A stretch of 64,000 nucleotides of DNA, taken from Marinilactibacillus kalidii (GTDB lineage: Bacteria > Bacillota > Bacilli > Lactobacillales > Carnobacteriaceae_A). The stretch lies in NCBI RefSeq assembly GCF_017599325.1, contig NZ_JAGFVM010000003.1, forward strand, positions 94,144 through 158,143, in the 5' to 3' direction. Positions 38,000 to 46,902 of the stretch are shown here, in pieces; position 1 is the stretch's first letter, and each line of letters starts with the position of its first letter. Made by a program: the position numbers and the translations under genes. The notes beneath the pieces are model-generated. The model saw nothing but the letters and a program-made list of their open reading frames with translations, made no database searches and was not told where the DNA came from.

Positions 38000-39400
38000 A
38001 TGACAGACAAAGAAAATTCAAACGAATTAGAAAATAACGCAGTAGATCAAGAATCACAAGATGTTGCAGAAGATCAAGTGATCGTTAATTCTCCTGAAGG
38101 TACAGATCCAGAAGACGTACTTGCAGAGAATGAAGATGCACAAGTTCAAGCAGCTGTTGGTTCATCAGATGCTGACTCAGAGTCAATGTCTGATGTGTTG
38201 AGAGATGTAGTAGATATTACACCAGGTGACTTAGTGCAAGGCGAAGTTCTCGTTATCGACAATGACAAACAAGTTATCGTAGGACTTGGTGGAGGACAAG
38301 AAGGAATCATTCCTCCTAAAGAACTATCAACTGAACGCTTCGAACATCCTTCTGACGTTGTTAGTGTTGGAGATGTTATCGATGTAGTGGTTTTACGTGA
38401 TGTTAAAGATAAAGAGCAAGGCAGTTTCGTTTTATCTAAAAAACGCGTAGACCAAAGAAAAGTCTGGGAAGAACTACAAACTGTATATGATAATGGTGGA
38501 ACGATCGAAGCACCTGTTACACGTGTTGTAAAAGGTGGTTTAACTGTAGATGCCGGCGTGAGAGGATTTGTTCCTGCCTCACAAATGGACGTTTCATACG
38601 TTAGCGACTTGAATCAATTTGAAGGTCAAACGTATACATTTAAAATTCTTGAAATTGATCCAAATGAACGTCAATTGATTCTTTCTAGAAAAGCATTGAT
38701 GGCTGCAGAACAGTCTAAAATGAAAGAAGAAGCATTTGATGCATTAGAAGAAGGTTCAACAGTCAAAGGGACAGTCGTTAGATTGACAAACTTTGGTGCT
38801 TTCGTCAATTTAGGTGGCGTTGATGGACTCGTTCATATTTCTGAGATTTCTCACGAAAGAATTGGACATCCAAAAGAAAAATTAGCTACCGGTGATGAAG
38901 TAGAAGTTAAAGTATTAGGTGTAGACAGAGACAAAGAACGTATCTCTCTATCTATTAAAGATACTTTAGCTGGACCTTGGGATAATCTTGAAGAAGAATT
39001 ACCTGAAGGATCTGTTGTCACAGGAACGGTTAAACGTGTAACTGACTTCGGTGCTTTTGTTGAAGTTAAACCTGGCGTTGAAGGTCTTGTTCACATTTCT
39101 GAAATGGCACACAAACATGTTGAAACACCACATGAAGTTGTCGCTAAAGACGAAGAAATCCAAGTGAAGGTATTAAGCGTTAGTCCTTCAGAAGAACGTA
39201 TCTCTTTAAGTATTAAAGCACTTGAAGAAGCGCCTGAACAAGCACCAAAACCAGCAAGTAAACCAAAAAAATCTGCATCGCCTAAACCACAAGCAGCAAA
39301 ATCTTCATTCGGTGATGATGACGAAGATGGTTCATTCACTTTAGGTGACCAAATCGGCGATCAATTATCTAGCCTTATGAACAATGACGATCAAGAGTAA
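38000..39400 (+). CDS. rpsA: Ribosomal protein S1 homologue (four S1 domains)
   Basis: A 466-residue protein with four S1 RNA-binding domains starting near residues 74, 158, 245 and 330; the last two carry the clear VxGTVxRxTxFGAFV core. Low-GC Gram-positives encode this shorter S1 (YpfD), which is less tied to the ribosome than in E. coli. The first 60 residues are an acidic low-complexity extension and the last 60 are Pro/Lys/Ala-rich then acidic, both longer than in Bacillus YpfD. The ATG at 38000 follows GGGAGG; an earlier in-frame start is unlikely. Confidence 0.93.
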   Translation: MTDKENSNELENNAVDQESQDVAEDQVIVNSPEGTDPEDVLAENEDAQVQAAVGSSDADSESMSDVLRDVVDITPGDLVQGEVLVIDNDKQVIVGLGGGQEGIIPPKELSTERFEHPSDVVSVGDVIDVVVLRDVKDKEQGSFVLSKKRVDQRKVWEELQTVYDNGGTIEAPVTRVVKGGLTVDAGVRGFVPASQMDVSYVSDLNQFEGQTYTFKILEIDPNERQLILSRKALMAAEQSKMKEEAFDALEEGSTVKGTVVRLTNFGAFVNLGGVDGLVHISEISHERIGHPKEKLATGDEVEVKVLGVDRDKERISLSIKDTLAGPWDNLEEELPEGSVVTGTVKRVTDFGAFVEVKPGVEGLVHISEMAHKHVETPHEVVAKDEEIQVKVLSVSPSEERISLSIKALEEAPEQAPKPASKPKKSASPKPQAAKSSFGDDDEDGSFTLGDQIGDQLSSLMNNDDQE

Positions 39401-39433
39401 GCATACTTTATCTTTTAATTCATTAAAATGATA

Positions 39434-39487
39434 GCACCCAAACCCGCTGAAACGATTTTCTGTTTTGCGGGGTTGGGTGTATGTTTT
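39434..39487 (+). terminator. Terminator of rpsA
   Basis: GCACCCAAACCCGC pairs with GCGGGGTTGGGTGT (one mismatch, one G-U) across a 19-nt loop, then ATGTTTTTG. It is GC-rich in an AT-rich setting. Confidence 0.75.
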
Positions 39488-39538
39488 TGAAAACCGATAT
39501 TTATCCTACACAAAATTCAAGAAAGAAGGTGAACGTTT

Positions 39539-40852
39539 ATGACAAAACCTGTAGTAGCAATAGTAGGACGTCCGAACGTTGGAAAGTCTACAATATTTAA
39601 TCGTATAGTTGGAGAACGTATCTCCATAGTTGAAGATGTTTCAGGCGTAACACGTGATAGAATTTATGCAAGTGCAGAGTGGTTAGGAAAAGAATTTACG
39701 TTGATTGATACTGGTGGAATCACAATGGAAGATGAGCCATTGAACGCGCAAATTAGAAACCAAGCTCAAATCGCTATTGATGAAGCAGATGTGATCATCA
39801 TGCTAGCAAGTATACGCGAGGGTGTCACTGATGCAGATGAACAAGTTGCACCGATGCTTTACCGTTCTGGGAAACCAGTTGTCTTGGCCGTCAATAAAGC
39901 AGACAATCCTGAATCAAGAACATATAGTTACGAATTCTATTCTTTAGGTCTAGGAGATCCATTTCCTATATCAGGTTCCCATGGTTTAGGTCTAGGAGAT
40001 TTACTGGATGCGGTTATTAAAGAGTTTCCAGAAGATTTGGAAGATGATTTTGATGAAGGAACGATTCGTTTCAGTTTAATTGGTAGACCTAATGTAGGGA
40101 AATCTAGTTTAGTGAATGCAATTATCGGTGAAGACCGCGTGATTGTTTCAGATATAGCTGGTACGACAAGAGAAGCTGTTGATACGAAATTTGAAACAGA
40201 AGATGGTAGAGAATTTGCCATCATCGATACAGCCGGTATCCGTAAAAAAGGTAAGGTTTATGAGAGCACAGAGAAATATAGTGTGTTACGAGCAATGAGA
40301 GCGATTGAACGCTCTGAGGTCGTCCTTTGTGTCATTAATGCTGAAGAAGGTATTAGAGAACAAGATAAAAAGGTATTCGGTTATGCGCATGAAGCGGGTA
40401 AAGGAATCATCATTGTTGTAAATAAATGGGATACAGTGGAAAAAGAAACGAACACACTGAGAGACTTCGAATTAGAAGTAAGAGAAGAATTCAGATACTT
40501 GAGTTATGCGCCTGTGGTATTTGTATCTGCGCTGACCAAAAAACGCTTAGATAAATTACCTGATTTGATTGAAAAAGTTTATACGAATCAGCACTTGCGT
40601 ATTCAGTCTTCTATTTTGAATGATGTGGTAATGGATGCCGTTGCAACGAATCCTACACCGACAGATAAAGGACGTAGATTGAAAATCTACTATACAACAC
40701 AAGTTAGTGTAAGCCCACCGACCTTTATCATTTTTGTTAATGACCCTGAATTACTTCATTTTTCATATAAACGATATCTAGAGAACCGTTTCAGAGCTAC
40801 TTTTGATTTTGAGGGAACGCCGATACACATTATAGCCCGCAGACGTACGTAG
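39539..40852 (+). CDS. der: Ribosome-assembly GTPase Der (EngA)
   Basis: A 437-residue protein with two tandem GTPase domains and a C-terminal KH-like domain, needed for 50S subunit assembly. The first P-loop GRPNVGKST is near residues 10-18 and the second GRPNVGKSS near 183-191. Both have DTGG/DTAG switch II and NKAD/NKWD base-recognition motifs. It stands between rpsA and hbs, the usual Firmicutes order. No clear terminator follows. Confidence 0.96.
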   Translation: MTKPVVAIVGRPNVGKSTIFNRIVGERISIVEDVSGVTRDRIYASAEWLGKEFTLIDTGGITMEDEPLNAQIRNQAQIAIDEADVIIMLASIREGVTDADEQVAPMLYRSGKPVVLAVNKADNPESRTYSYEFYSLGLGDPFPISGSHGLGLGDLLDAVIKEFPEDLEDDFDEGTIRFSLIGRPNVGKSSLVNAIIGEDRVIVSDIAGTTREAVDTKFETEDGREFAIIDTAGIRKKGKVYESTEKYSVLRAMRAIERSEVVLCVINAEEGIREQDKKVFGYAHEAGKGIIIVVNKWDTVEKETNTLRDFELEVREEFRYLSYAPVVFVSALTKKRLDKLPDLIEKVYTNQHLRIQSSILNDVVMDAVATNPTPTDKGRRLKIYYTTQVSVSPPTFIIFVNDPELLHFSYKRYLENRFRATFDFEGTPIHIIARRRT

Positions 40853-41015
40853 AGACTAGTCTAGCTATTTTAGGCAATCTTCAATATCAGACTAGGTTAA
40901 TGCGATTAAGACTGTCTATGCTTGCAATCGAAAGAATAAGAAATCTTTCAATAAGTCAAGAGAAAAACACTAAGTCAATTAAAATAAAGTTTAATGATTC
41001 TTTTCAACAAAATCA

Positions 41016-41044
41016 TTGCAGTATCAACGTTTCTATGGTATCTT
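41016..41044 (+). promoter_or_regulatory. Promoter of the HU gene
   Basis: TTGCAG (41016-41021), 17 nt, TATCTT (41039-41044) with a TGG extended -10. The 324-nt gap from der (40853-41176) otherwise holds only a long-loop 7-bp inverted repeat near its start (40856-40862 with 40890-40896) and a leader of about 125 nt. Confidence 0.5.
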
Positions 41045-41169
41045 TTTAAATGAAATGTCGTAAGAAGACTATTTCACCCAACACATTCATTTTTTTATTA
41101 AAGGGATGTTTTGAAAGATCGTGAGTCACATTTGAGGGCTTACATGGATCTTCTTATGAGGAGGTGAAA

Positions 41170-41184
41170 ATGTACGATGGCTAA
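41170..41184 (+). other. Four-codon ORF overlapping the HU start
   Basis: ATG TAC GAT GGC TAA begins right behind the GAGGAGGTG ribosome site and ends inside the second and third codons of the HU gene. Its ATG is closer to the usual spacing than the HU ATG at 41177. Translation of it is not shown. Confidence 0.3.
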
Positions 41185-41452
41185 TAAAGCAGAATTAATC
41201 GAAAAAGTTTCAGCAGCTACTGACCTTACTAAAAAGGACGCTACTGCTGCAGTTGAATCAGTATTCGAAACAATCAAAGAATCACTAGCTAACGGAGAGA
41301 AAGTTCAAGTAATTGGCTTTGGTAACTTTGAAGTTCGTGATCGCGCTGCACGTAAAGGACGTAATCCTCAAACTGGGGAAGAAATCCAAATCCCTGCAAG
41401 CAAAGTACCTGCATTCAAAGCGGGTAAAGCGCTTAAAGATGCAGTGAAATAG
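41177..41452 (+). CDS. hbs: DNA-binding protein HU
   Basis: A 91-residue nucleoid protein that bends and compacts DNA as a dimer. The sequence has the conserved [11 protein letters not shown] start, the [24 protein letters not shown] arm that enters the minor groove and the C-terminal [11 protein letters not shown] helix. The spacing from the GGAGG site to this ATG is long, about 12 nt, because a short overlapping ORF starts between them. The position after der matches Bacillus hbs. Confidence 0.97.
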   Translation: MANKAELIEKVSAATDLTKKDATAAVESVFETIKESLANGEKVQVIGFGNFEVRDRAARKGRNPQTGEEIQIPASKVPAFKAGKALKDAVK

Positions 41453-41478
41453 TACGTAGAAAAAGTAGATACTTTTAT

Positions 41479-41515
41479 AGAGTCTCTGTTCCCTTGTGGA
41501 ACGGAGCTCTTTTTG
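41479..41515 (+). terminator. Terminator of the HU gene
   Basis: AGAG.CTC.GTTCC pairs with GGAAC.GAG.CTCT around CTTGT and ends in TTTTTG. Confidence 0.8.
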
Positions 41516-41528
41516 TTTTAGTGAAGTA

Positions 41529-41556
41529 TTGATAAACACATGAAAATTAGTATACT
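41529..41556 (+). promoter_or_regulatory. Promoter of the malic enzyme gene
   Basis: TTGATA (41529-41534), 16 nt, TATACT (41551-41556). It follows the HU terminator and lies 34 nt from the gene start. Confidence 0.6.
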
Positions 41557-41590
41557 GAAAACAGTAGTATGAAAATGAGGAGAGATGAAA

Positions 41591-42742
41591 ATGGATGCGA
41601 AAGAAAAAGCACTTGAAATCAGTAAACAATTAGGTGGTAAAATAGAAGTTACATCTAAAGTCAGTATCAATTCAATGGAAGACCTAGCGATTGCATACAC
41701 ACCCGGAGTAGCCGCTGTAAGTGCAGAGATCGCTAAAGATAAAGAAAAGGCTTATACATATACATCCAAAAAAAATCTTGTAGCGGTTGTTACAGATGGC
41801 TCTGCCGTCCTTGGTCTGGGTAACATTGGTCCTGAAGCGGCGATACCGGTTATGGAAGGAAAAGCAGCACTTTTCAAGCGTTTTGCTGGGGTAGATGCGG
41901 TGCCACTTTCTTTGGACACCCAAGATGTTGACGAAATCGTTGCACATGTCAAAGCGATTGCACCTTCTTTTGGTGGGATCAATCTCGAAGATATTAGTGC
42001 ACCAAGATGTTTTGAGATTGAGCGTAGATTAAAAGAAGAACTCGATATACCTGTATTCCATGATGACCAACATGGTACGGCTATCGTTGTATTGGCAGCA
42101 ACAATCAATGCTTTAAAACTGGCTGATAAAGAGATCAGTAAAGTGAAAATCGTTATTAACGGTGCTGGTGCAGCTGGAATAGCGATTGCTAAAAAGTTGT
42201 TGCTTGCTGGTGCAGAGAATTTATTACTTGTTGACCAAAAAGGAATCATCGCTTCAAACGACTTACAAATTGATGATCGTCATATAGAAATAGCGGAGAT
42301 GACCAATCAGAAAAATATTCAAGGTGATTTAAAGAAAGCGCTGGAAGAGGCTGATTTGTTTATTGGTGTTTCAGCACCGAATGTTCTGAAAAAAGATTGG
42401 ATAAAATCAATGAATCAAAAACCCATTATCTTCGCTATGGCAAACCCTCAACCTGAAATTGATCCAGCGGAAGCAAAAGAAGCGGGTGCCTATATCGTAG
42501 GAACGGGGAGAAGTGACTTTCCAAACCAGATCAATAATGTATTAGCCTTTCCTGGGATATTCAGAGGGGCATTAGATGCTAGAGCTAGAGACATTACAGA
42601 CAGCATGCAATTAGCAGCTGCAAAAGGAATCGCGCAAGCCATTCCCGATAATGAATTAACAACTGAAAATATTATTCCGAACGTATTTGATGAGCAAGTA
42701 GTAGAAATTGTTGCGAAAAGTGTCATGGAGGCTGCCGATTGA
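41591..42742 (+). CDS. NAD(P)-dependent malic enzyme
   Basis: A short-form malic enzyme of about 383 residues that turns malate into pyruvate and CO2. The catalytic Tyr is in AYTPGVA, the Lys in the RFAGVDAVPLSLD region, metal ligands in LEDISAPRCFEIE and FHDDQHGTA, and the Rossmann motif is NGAGAAGIA. The length and the DDQHGTAIVVLA segment fit the bacterial NAD-type group. I chose ATG 41591 because AGGAG is 8 nt upstream; ATG 41585 is too near. No malate permease or MaeKR-like regulator is adjacent, so malate uptake is not shown. Confidence 0.9.
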   Translation: MDAKEKALEISKQLGGKIEVTSKVSINSMEDLAIAYTPGVAAVSAEIAKDKEKAYTYTSKKNLVAVVTDGSAVLGLGNIGPEAAIPVMEGKAALFKRFAGVDAVPLSLDTQDVDEIVAHVKAIAPSFGGINLEDISAPRCFEIERRLKEELDIPVFHDDQHGTAIVVLAATINALKLADKEISKVKIVINGAGAAGIAIAKKLLLAGAENLLLVDQKGIIASNDLQIDDRHIEIAEMTNQKNIQGDLKKALEEADLFIGVSAPNVLKKDWIKSMNQKPIIFAMANPQPEIDPAEAKEAGAYIVGTGRSDFPNQINNVLAFPGIFRGALDARARDITDSMQLAAAKGIAQAIPDNELTTENIIPNVFDEQVVEIVAKSVMEAAD

Positions 42743-42827
42743 ATCCACTAGAGGATAATGCGTAAACTAGCGTTCTAAAAAGCAACAGGAATGAAATTAG
42801 TGAAAACGTGTTAAATAAACATATGAT

Positions 42828-42867
42828 TTGACAACGGGGGTGCGCATCCTTTAGTCTAATAAAGGAT
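42828..42867 (+). promoter_or_regulatory. glnA1 promoter with overlapping inverted repeat
   Basis: TTGACA (42828-42833) is followed after 18 nt by TAGTCT (42852-42857). A perfect inverted repeat, ATCCTTT and AAAGGAT, with an 8-nt gap (42846-42867) covers the -10, which would suit an operator. It is not the GlnR consensus (TGTNA-N7-TNACA). Confidence 0.5.
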
Positions 42868-42904
42868 AAAATTAAAGGAAATTCGAAAGGATGAGTGTTG
42901 ACCA

Positions 42905-44245
42905 ATGTCCTCCATAACCAAAGAGGAAATTCTAAAACAAGCTAAAAAAGCAGAGGTGCGCTTTTTAAGGCTAATGTTTACAGATATCGACGGAATTATT
43001 AAGAATGTAGAAGTGCCTGTAAGTCAGTTAGAAAAAGTAATGGATAACGAAATCGCTTTTGATGGTTCTTCAATCGATGGATTTGTAGATATCGATCAAA
43101 GTGACATGAAGTTGCATCCAGATCTGGATACATGGTTAGTTTTTCCATGGGAACTAGAAACAGTAAAAGGTACCATCGCACGATTCATTTGTGATGTTTA
43201 CAATCCAGATGGGACACCTTTCGCAGGTGACCCAAGAAGTAATCTACGTCGTGTGCTAACGGAGATGAATGATGCTGGATTTACTGAATTCAACTTAGGG
43301 CCAGAACCAGAATTTTTCTTATTCAAGCTTGATGAAAATGGAAATCCAAGTAAAACACTGAATGATAACGGTGGATACTTTGACTTAGCACCAACTGACT
43401 TGGCAGAAAATTGCCGTAGAGATATTGTTTTAGAATTGGAAGCACTTGGCTTCGAAATCGAAGCAAGTCACCATGAAGTTGCACCAGGTCAACACGAAAT
43501 CGACTGGAAATATGCAGATGCTATTGAAGCATGTGATAACATCCAGACATTTAAATTGATTGTTAAAACAGTTGCTCGTAAGCATGGCTTGCACGCTACC
43601 TTTATGCCTAAACCAACTGCTAATATTAGTGGTTCAGGTATGCATTTCAACATGTCTCTCTTTACAGAAGAAGGAAATGCATTTTTTGATGAGAATGATG
43701 CTGAACAACTCAGTAGCACAGCTTATCAATTTATCGCTGGGATTTTAGACCATGCGAAATCTTATACTGCCATTTGTAATCCAATCGTTAACTCATATAA
43801 ACGATTAACACCAGGATTCGAAGCGCCTGTATATGTCGCTTGGTCTGGGACGAACCGTACACCGCTTGTTCGTGTACCGGCTTCTAGAGGCATGTCTACT
43901 CGAGTAGAGTTAAGAAGTGTCGATCCTAGTGCGAATCCTTACCTAGCTTTAGCTGTGTTACTTAAAGCTGGATTAAAAGGAATTAGCGAAGCGAAAACAG
44001 CGCCTAACCCAGTAAACAGAGATATATTTAATATGGATCAAATCGAAAGAAATGAAAATAATATTGAATCCCTTCCAAGAACGCTTTACGAAGCGGTTCA
44101 GAACCTTAAGCAAGATCAAACGATTCAAGATGGGTTAGGACAACACATCTACGAACGATTTGTTTCAGCTAAGGAACAAGACTGGGCTAATTACTCGCTA
44201 GCAGTTTCAGAGTGGGAAACTAAGCGCTATTTTGAACTATACTAA
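42905..44245 (+). CDS. glnA: Type I glutamine synthetase, first copy, with Asp at position 62
   Basis: A 446-residue GSI enzyme that makes glutamine from glutamate, ammonia and ATP. The catalytic motifs are present: FDGSS (52-56), [31 protein letters not shown], the NRTPLVRVP loop and VELRSVDP. The Arg62 that senses glutamine in Bacillus GlnA is Asp62 here ([10 protein letters not shown]), and DILG is DIDG at residues 27-30. The ATP-binding signature also differs slightly ([12 protein letters not shown]). It precedes a second glnA 306 nt on. No glnR is encoded. It is likely active but differently regulated. Confidence 0.9.
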   Translation: MSSITKEEILKQAKKAEVRFLRLMFTDIDGIIKNVEVPVSQLEKVMDNEIAFDGSSIDGFVDIDQSDMKLHPDLDTWLVFPWELETVKGTIARFICDVYNPDGTPFAGDPRSNLRRVLTEMNDAGFTEFNLGPEPEFFLFKLDENGNPSKTLNDNGGYFDLAPTDLAENCRRDIVLELEALGFEIEASHHEVAPGQHEIDWKYADAIEACDNIQTFKLIVKTVARKHGLHATFMPKPTANISGSGMHFNMSLFTEEGNAFFDENDAEQLSSTAYQFIAGILDHAKSYTAICNPIVNSYKRLTPGFEAPVYVAWSGTNRTPLVRVPASRGMSTRVELRSVDPSANPYLALAVLLKAGLKGISEAKTAPNPVNRDIFNMDQIERNENNIESLPRTLYEAVQNLKQDQTIQDGLGQHIYERFVSAKEQDWANYSLAVSEWETKRYFELY

Positions 44246-44276
44246 TAATCAAATTGACTTGAATTAAATAAATTAG

Positions 44277-44343
44277 GCGACGTAATAGATGAAAGTGGTT
44301 TAATCGTTAAATCACTGAATATTCTATTATGTCGCTATTTTTG
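44277..44343 (+). terminator. Terminator of the first glnA
   Basis: An outer 12-bp stem (44277-44288 with 44324-44335, one G-U) encloses an inner 8-bp stem (44294-44301 with 44309-44316) and is followed by TATTTTT. It fills part of the 306-nt gap between the two glnA genes; the rest holds a smaller hairpin (44419-44444) and the next promoter. Confidence 0.75.
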
Positions 44344-44444
44344 TATGCTGGAAAATAAGTGGTATAGCTCGGTTTGGTTAATTATCGAAACGTGATAGGG
44401 CTTTCATTCTAATTAAGTAAGGTAAATGCTCCTTTGCCTTTTAC

Positions 44445-44474
44445 TTGTTCAGTTGGTGTTGATTCTGTTATAAG
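44445..44474 (+). promoter_or_regulatory. Promoter of the second glnA
   Basis: TTGTTC (44445-44450), 18 nt, TATAAG (44469-44474) with a TGT extended -10. I find no GlnR-type operator around it. Confidence 0.55.
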
Positions 44475-44551
44475 AGGGTGCTATTCTTCGTAAGTACTCA
44501 TTAAGCACTCATAAAATTAAATGAACCATTCAACTATTAGGAGGAAATAAA

Positions 44552-45895
44552 TTGACAACGACCACTAAAGAATACATAAAAGACCAGGTAAAAGAAAAAA
44601 ATGTACGCTTTTTAAGACTGATGTTTACAGACATTTTGGGGATCATCAAAAACGTAGAAGTACCTATCAGTCAGTTAGATAAAGTTTTAGACGGCCAAAT
44701 GATGTTTGATGGCTCTTCTATTGAAGGATTCGTTAGAATTCAAGAATCAGATATGTACTTAAGTCCCGACTTAGATACTTGGTTAGTATTCTCATGGGAA
44801 ACAGATTCTTCTAAAAAAGGAAAAGTTGCAAGATTGATTTGTGATATTACCAATCCAGATGGTACACCATTTGTTGGAGATCCACGTACGAACTTGAAAC
44901 GTATTTTAAAAGAAGCGGAAGATATGGGCTTCACTGAATTCAACTTAGGACCTGAACCAGAATTCTTCTTGTTTAAATTGAACGAAAACGATGAAGTAAC
45001 AGAAAACCTAAACGATAATGGTGGTTATTTCGATTTAGCACCAAATGACCTTGCGGAAAATTGTCGCAGAGATATTGTGCTTGAATTAGAAGATTTAGGT
45101 TTTGAGATTGAAGCAAGTCACCACGAGGTTGCACCAGGACAACATGAAATTGACTGGAAATATGCGAATGCTGTAGAAGCTTGTGATAATATCCAGACAT
45201 TTAAATTGATTGTAAAAACTGTTGCTAGAAAATATGGTCTTCATGCTACATTCATGGCTAAACCAATCTTTGGCATCAATGGTTCAGGTATGCACTGTAA
45301 TATGTCATTATTTAATGAGAGTGGCAATGCCTTCTTTGACGAAAATGGTCCAATGCAGCTAAGTGATACGGCTTATAAATTTATGGCTGGACTAATGGAA
45401 CATGCTGCTGCTTTCACTGCGGTGACGAATCCAACGGTTAACTCATATAAACGTCTTGTACCAGGATACGAAGCGCCTGTTTACATCGCTTGGTCTGGGA
45501 GAAACAGAACACCAATGATTCGTGTTCCAGAGTCAAGAGGACTTTCTACTCGTTTAGAAGTACGTTCAGTAGATCCTACAACGAATCCTTACCTAGCATT
45601 AGCCGTAATGCTAAAAGCTGGCTTAGACGGAATCAAACGCGATTTGAAAGCTGTCGACCCAACAACAGATAATATTTATGAAATGGATACTGCAGAGTTA
45701 GATGATAAAGGCATTGAATCTTTACCAGGAAGCCTTCATGAAGCCGTTCAAAATCTAAAAGAAGATGCTGTTATTATTGAAGCACTTGGTGAACATATCT
45801 TTAAAAACTTTGTCGCAACAAAAACAGTAGAATGGGATCAATACAAAGCAACAGTAAGCCAATGGGAAAAAGATCAATATTTAAATCTATATTAA
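44552..45895 (+). CDS. glnA: Type I glutamine synthetase, second copy (canonical)
   Basis: A 447-residue GSI enzyme, closely related to the first copy but nearer the Bacillus form. It keeps Arg62 ([10 protein letters not shown]), DILG at 27-30, the [13 protein letters not shown] signature and the ending [10 protein letters not shown]. It begins with TTG after a strong AGGAGG site. It has its own promoter and terminator, so the two copies can be expressed separately. Feedback control by glutamine is expected for this copy by family knowledge. The lack of a linked glnR is unusual for Lactobacillales. Confidence 0.95.
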   Translation: MTTTTKEYIKDQVKEKNVRFLRLMFTDILGIIKNVEVPISQLDKVLDGQMMFDGSSIEGFVRIQESDMYLSPDLDTWLVFSWETDSSKKGKVARLICDITNPDGTPFVGDPRTNLKRILKEAEDMGFTEFNLGPEPEFFLFKLNENDEVTENLNDNGGYFDLAPNDLAENCRRDIVLELEDLGFEIEASHHEVAPGQHEIDWKYANAVEACDNIQTFKLIVKTVARKYGLHATFMAKPIFGINGSGMHCNMSLFNESGNAFFDENGPMQLSDTAYKFMAGLMEHAAAFTAVTNPTVNSYKRLVPGYEAPVYIAWSGRNRTPMIRVPESRGLSTRLEVRSVDPTTNPYLALAVMLKAGLDGIKRDLKAVDPTTDNIYEMDTAELDDKGIESLPGSLHEAVQNLKEDAVIIEALGEHIFKNFVATKTVEWDQYKATVSQWEKDQYLNLY

Positions 45896-45912
45896 TCGAA
45901 TATTCTGATGGA

Positions 45913-45946
45913 AAAGAGGATGCCAATAGAGGTATCCTCTTTTTGC
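45913..45946 (+). terminator. Terminator of the second glnA
   Basis: AAAGAGGATGCC pairs with GGTATCCTCTTT over 12 bp (one G-U), 6-nt loop, then TTTTT. Confidence 0.85.
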
Positions 45947-45991
45947 TTTTTCAACCATTCATAAGATGAATATTTATTAATCTAATAAATC

Positions 45992-46024
45992 AAAAAAAAG
46001 CCCTCTTCAATAAAGAAGAGGGCT
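45992..46024 (-). terminator. Terminator of the tRNA-Arg gene
   Basis: On the - strand AGCCCTCTTC and GAAGAGGGCT form a 10-bp stem followed by a run of T (A-run at 45992-45999 on the + strand). It faces the second glnA terminator. Confidence 0.85.
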
Positions 46025-46061
46025 AACATGCTTACTATAGAATGTCTATAGTATATATTGA

Positions 46062-46135
46062 CGTTCTGAGAGGGATTCGAACCCCCGACCGTTCGCTTAG
46101 AAGGCGAATGCTCTATCCAGCTGAGCTATCAGAAC
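46062..46135 (-). tRNA. tRNA-Arg (anticodon UCU)
   Basis: The reverse complement folds into a full cloverleaf: acceptor GTTCTGA/TCAGAAC, D arm GCTC/GAGC, anticodon stem TTCGC/GCGAA with loop CTTCTAA (anticodon TCT), five-base variable loop and T arm with TTCGAAT. The discriminator base is G, and CCA is not encoded, so it must be added. It reads AGA codons, which are common in this AT-rich genome. It explains much of the 393-nt gap between the second glnA (45895) and the next gene (46289). Confidence 0.96.
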
Positions 46136-46154
46136 AATAACAGCAACAGAGATT

Positions 46155-46183
46155 ATTATATAAGGTTATTGGATAAAAGTCAA
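46155..46183 (-). promoter_or_regulatory. Promoter of tRNA-Arg
   Basis: On the - strand TTGACT, 17 nt, TATAAT, which is nearly perfect and fits a strong stable-RNA promoter. It ends about 20 nt upstream of the mature tRNA. Confidence 0.85.
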
Positions 46184-46288
46184 CAGATATTCAAGAATTT
46201 TATTTTATTATACAAGTCTTCTGATTTGTTGGAGGGAAATTACTCTGATAGTATTGAGTTAACAACAGTATTATTAGGAGGAAACAAA

Positions 46289-46777
46289 ATGAAATTAATC
46301 TCAACCTTTCAGTTAGTCGATGACGTTTCGGCAAAAATCAACGATCTAACCATTGAGAATCAAATGGTCAAGAAACACTTGACGGTATTTACGAAGGAAG
46401 AACAAGTGGAATCATTACATGAAGCGGTAGATGTTAAAGTAGAGGCGATAGATAAAAATGAAACTTCAGCTACTAGTGCTGGAGATGCTTACAAATTGAA
46501 TGACTCAGATGCAACACTATTTGCAGATACGATTCAAAGAGGCGGGTATGTGATTCTTCAAGACGAAACTGTGAATAAAGAGAAAACGTTAGATAACCAG
46601 AAAGAACCTGCTAGAGAAGATGAAGATGAGAAAGGCGATTTTGAAAAAGCGATGGATGACCACCTATCTGCACCAGGTTTCGGCGTCGATTTTAAAGAAC
46701 CAGGAACAGACGCTGAAACGCATGAAGATAATTTTAATCCTGACAATCGCAGTCAAGAGCGTACAGGCGACGAATAA
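46289..46777 (+). CDS. Acidic protein, possibly YflT/GSP17M-like stress protein
   Basis: A 162-residue very acidic, soluble protein. The first about 90 residues (LTVFTKEEQVESL, ADTIQRGGYVILQDE) weakly recall the YflT/GSP17M general stress domain, and the rest is a low-complexity Asp/Glu-rich tail that ends in SQERTGDE. The start is the ATG at 46289 behind an AGGAGG site; a longer in-frame start at 46169 lies in the tRNA promoter area. It has its own terminator. I cannot assign a function with certainty. Confidence 0.55.
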   Translation: MKLISTFQLVDDVSAKINDLTIENQMVKKHLTVFTKEEQVESLHEAVDVKVEAIDKNETSATSAGDAYKLNDSDATLFADTIQRGGYVILQDETVNKEKTLDNQKEPAREDEDEKGDFEKAMDDHLSAPGFGVDFKEPGTDAETHEDNFNPDNRSQERTGDE

Positions 46778-46846
46778 GATCTTGATGAACTTAGAGACTG
46801 AACAATGCTAATAAGAAAAATCTATACTGTGACCAAGATTTTGGAG

Positions 46847-46876
46847 AAGGAGATACCGTTTGGTGTCTCCTTTTTT
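46847..46876 (+). terminator. Terminator between the acidic protein and pgsA genes
   Basis: AAGGAGATACC pairs with GGTGTCTCCTT (one G-U) with a GTTT loop and a T-run. Confidence 0.85.
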
Positions 46877-46902
46877 GATATCAAATAGAGGTGATTATAG
46901 TG

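Noticed and set aside
44490..44520. CIRCE-like TTAAGCACTC segment before the second glnA
   Set aside because: The matching GAGTGCTAA half is absent, and the downstream gene is not a chaperone.
44246..44551. GlnR operator upstream of glnA
   Set aside because: No sequence fits TGTNA-N7-TNACA in either glnA promoter region.
46062..46135. tRNA as an integration site for a genomic island
   Set aside because: No integrase, direct repeat of the tRNA end or foreign-looking genes lie on either side.
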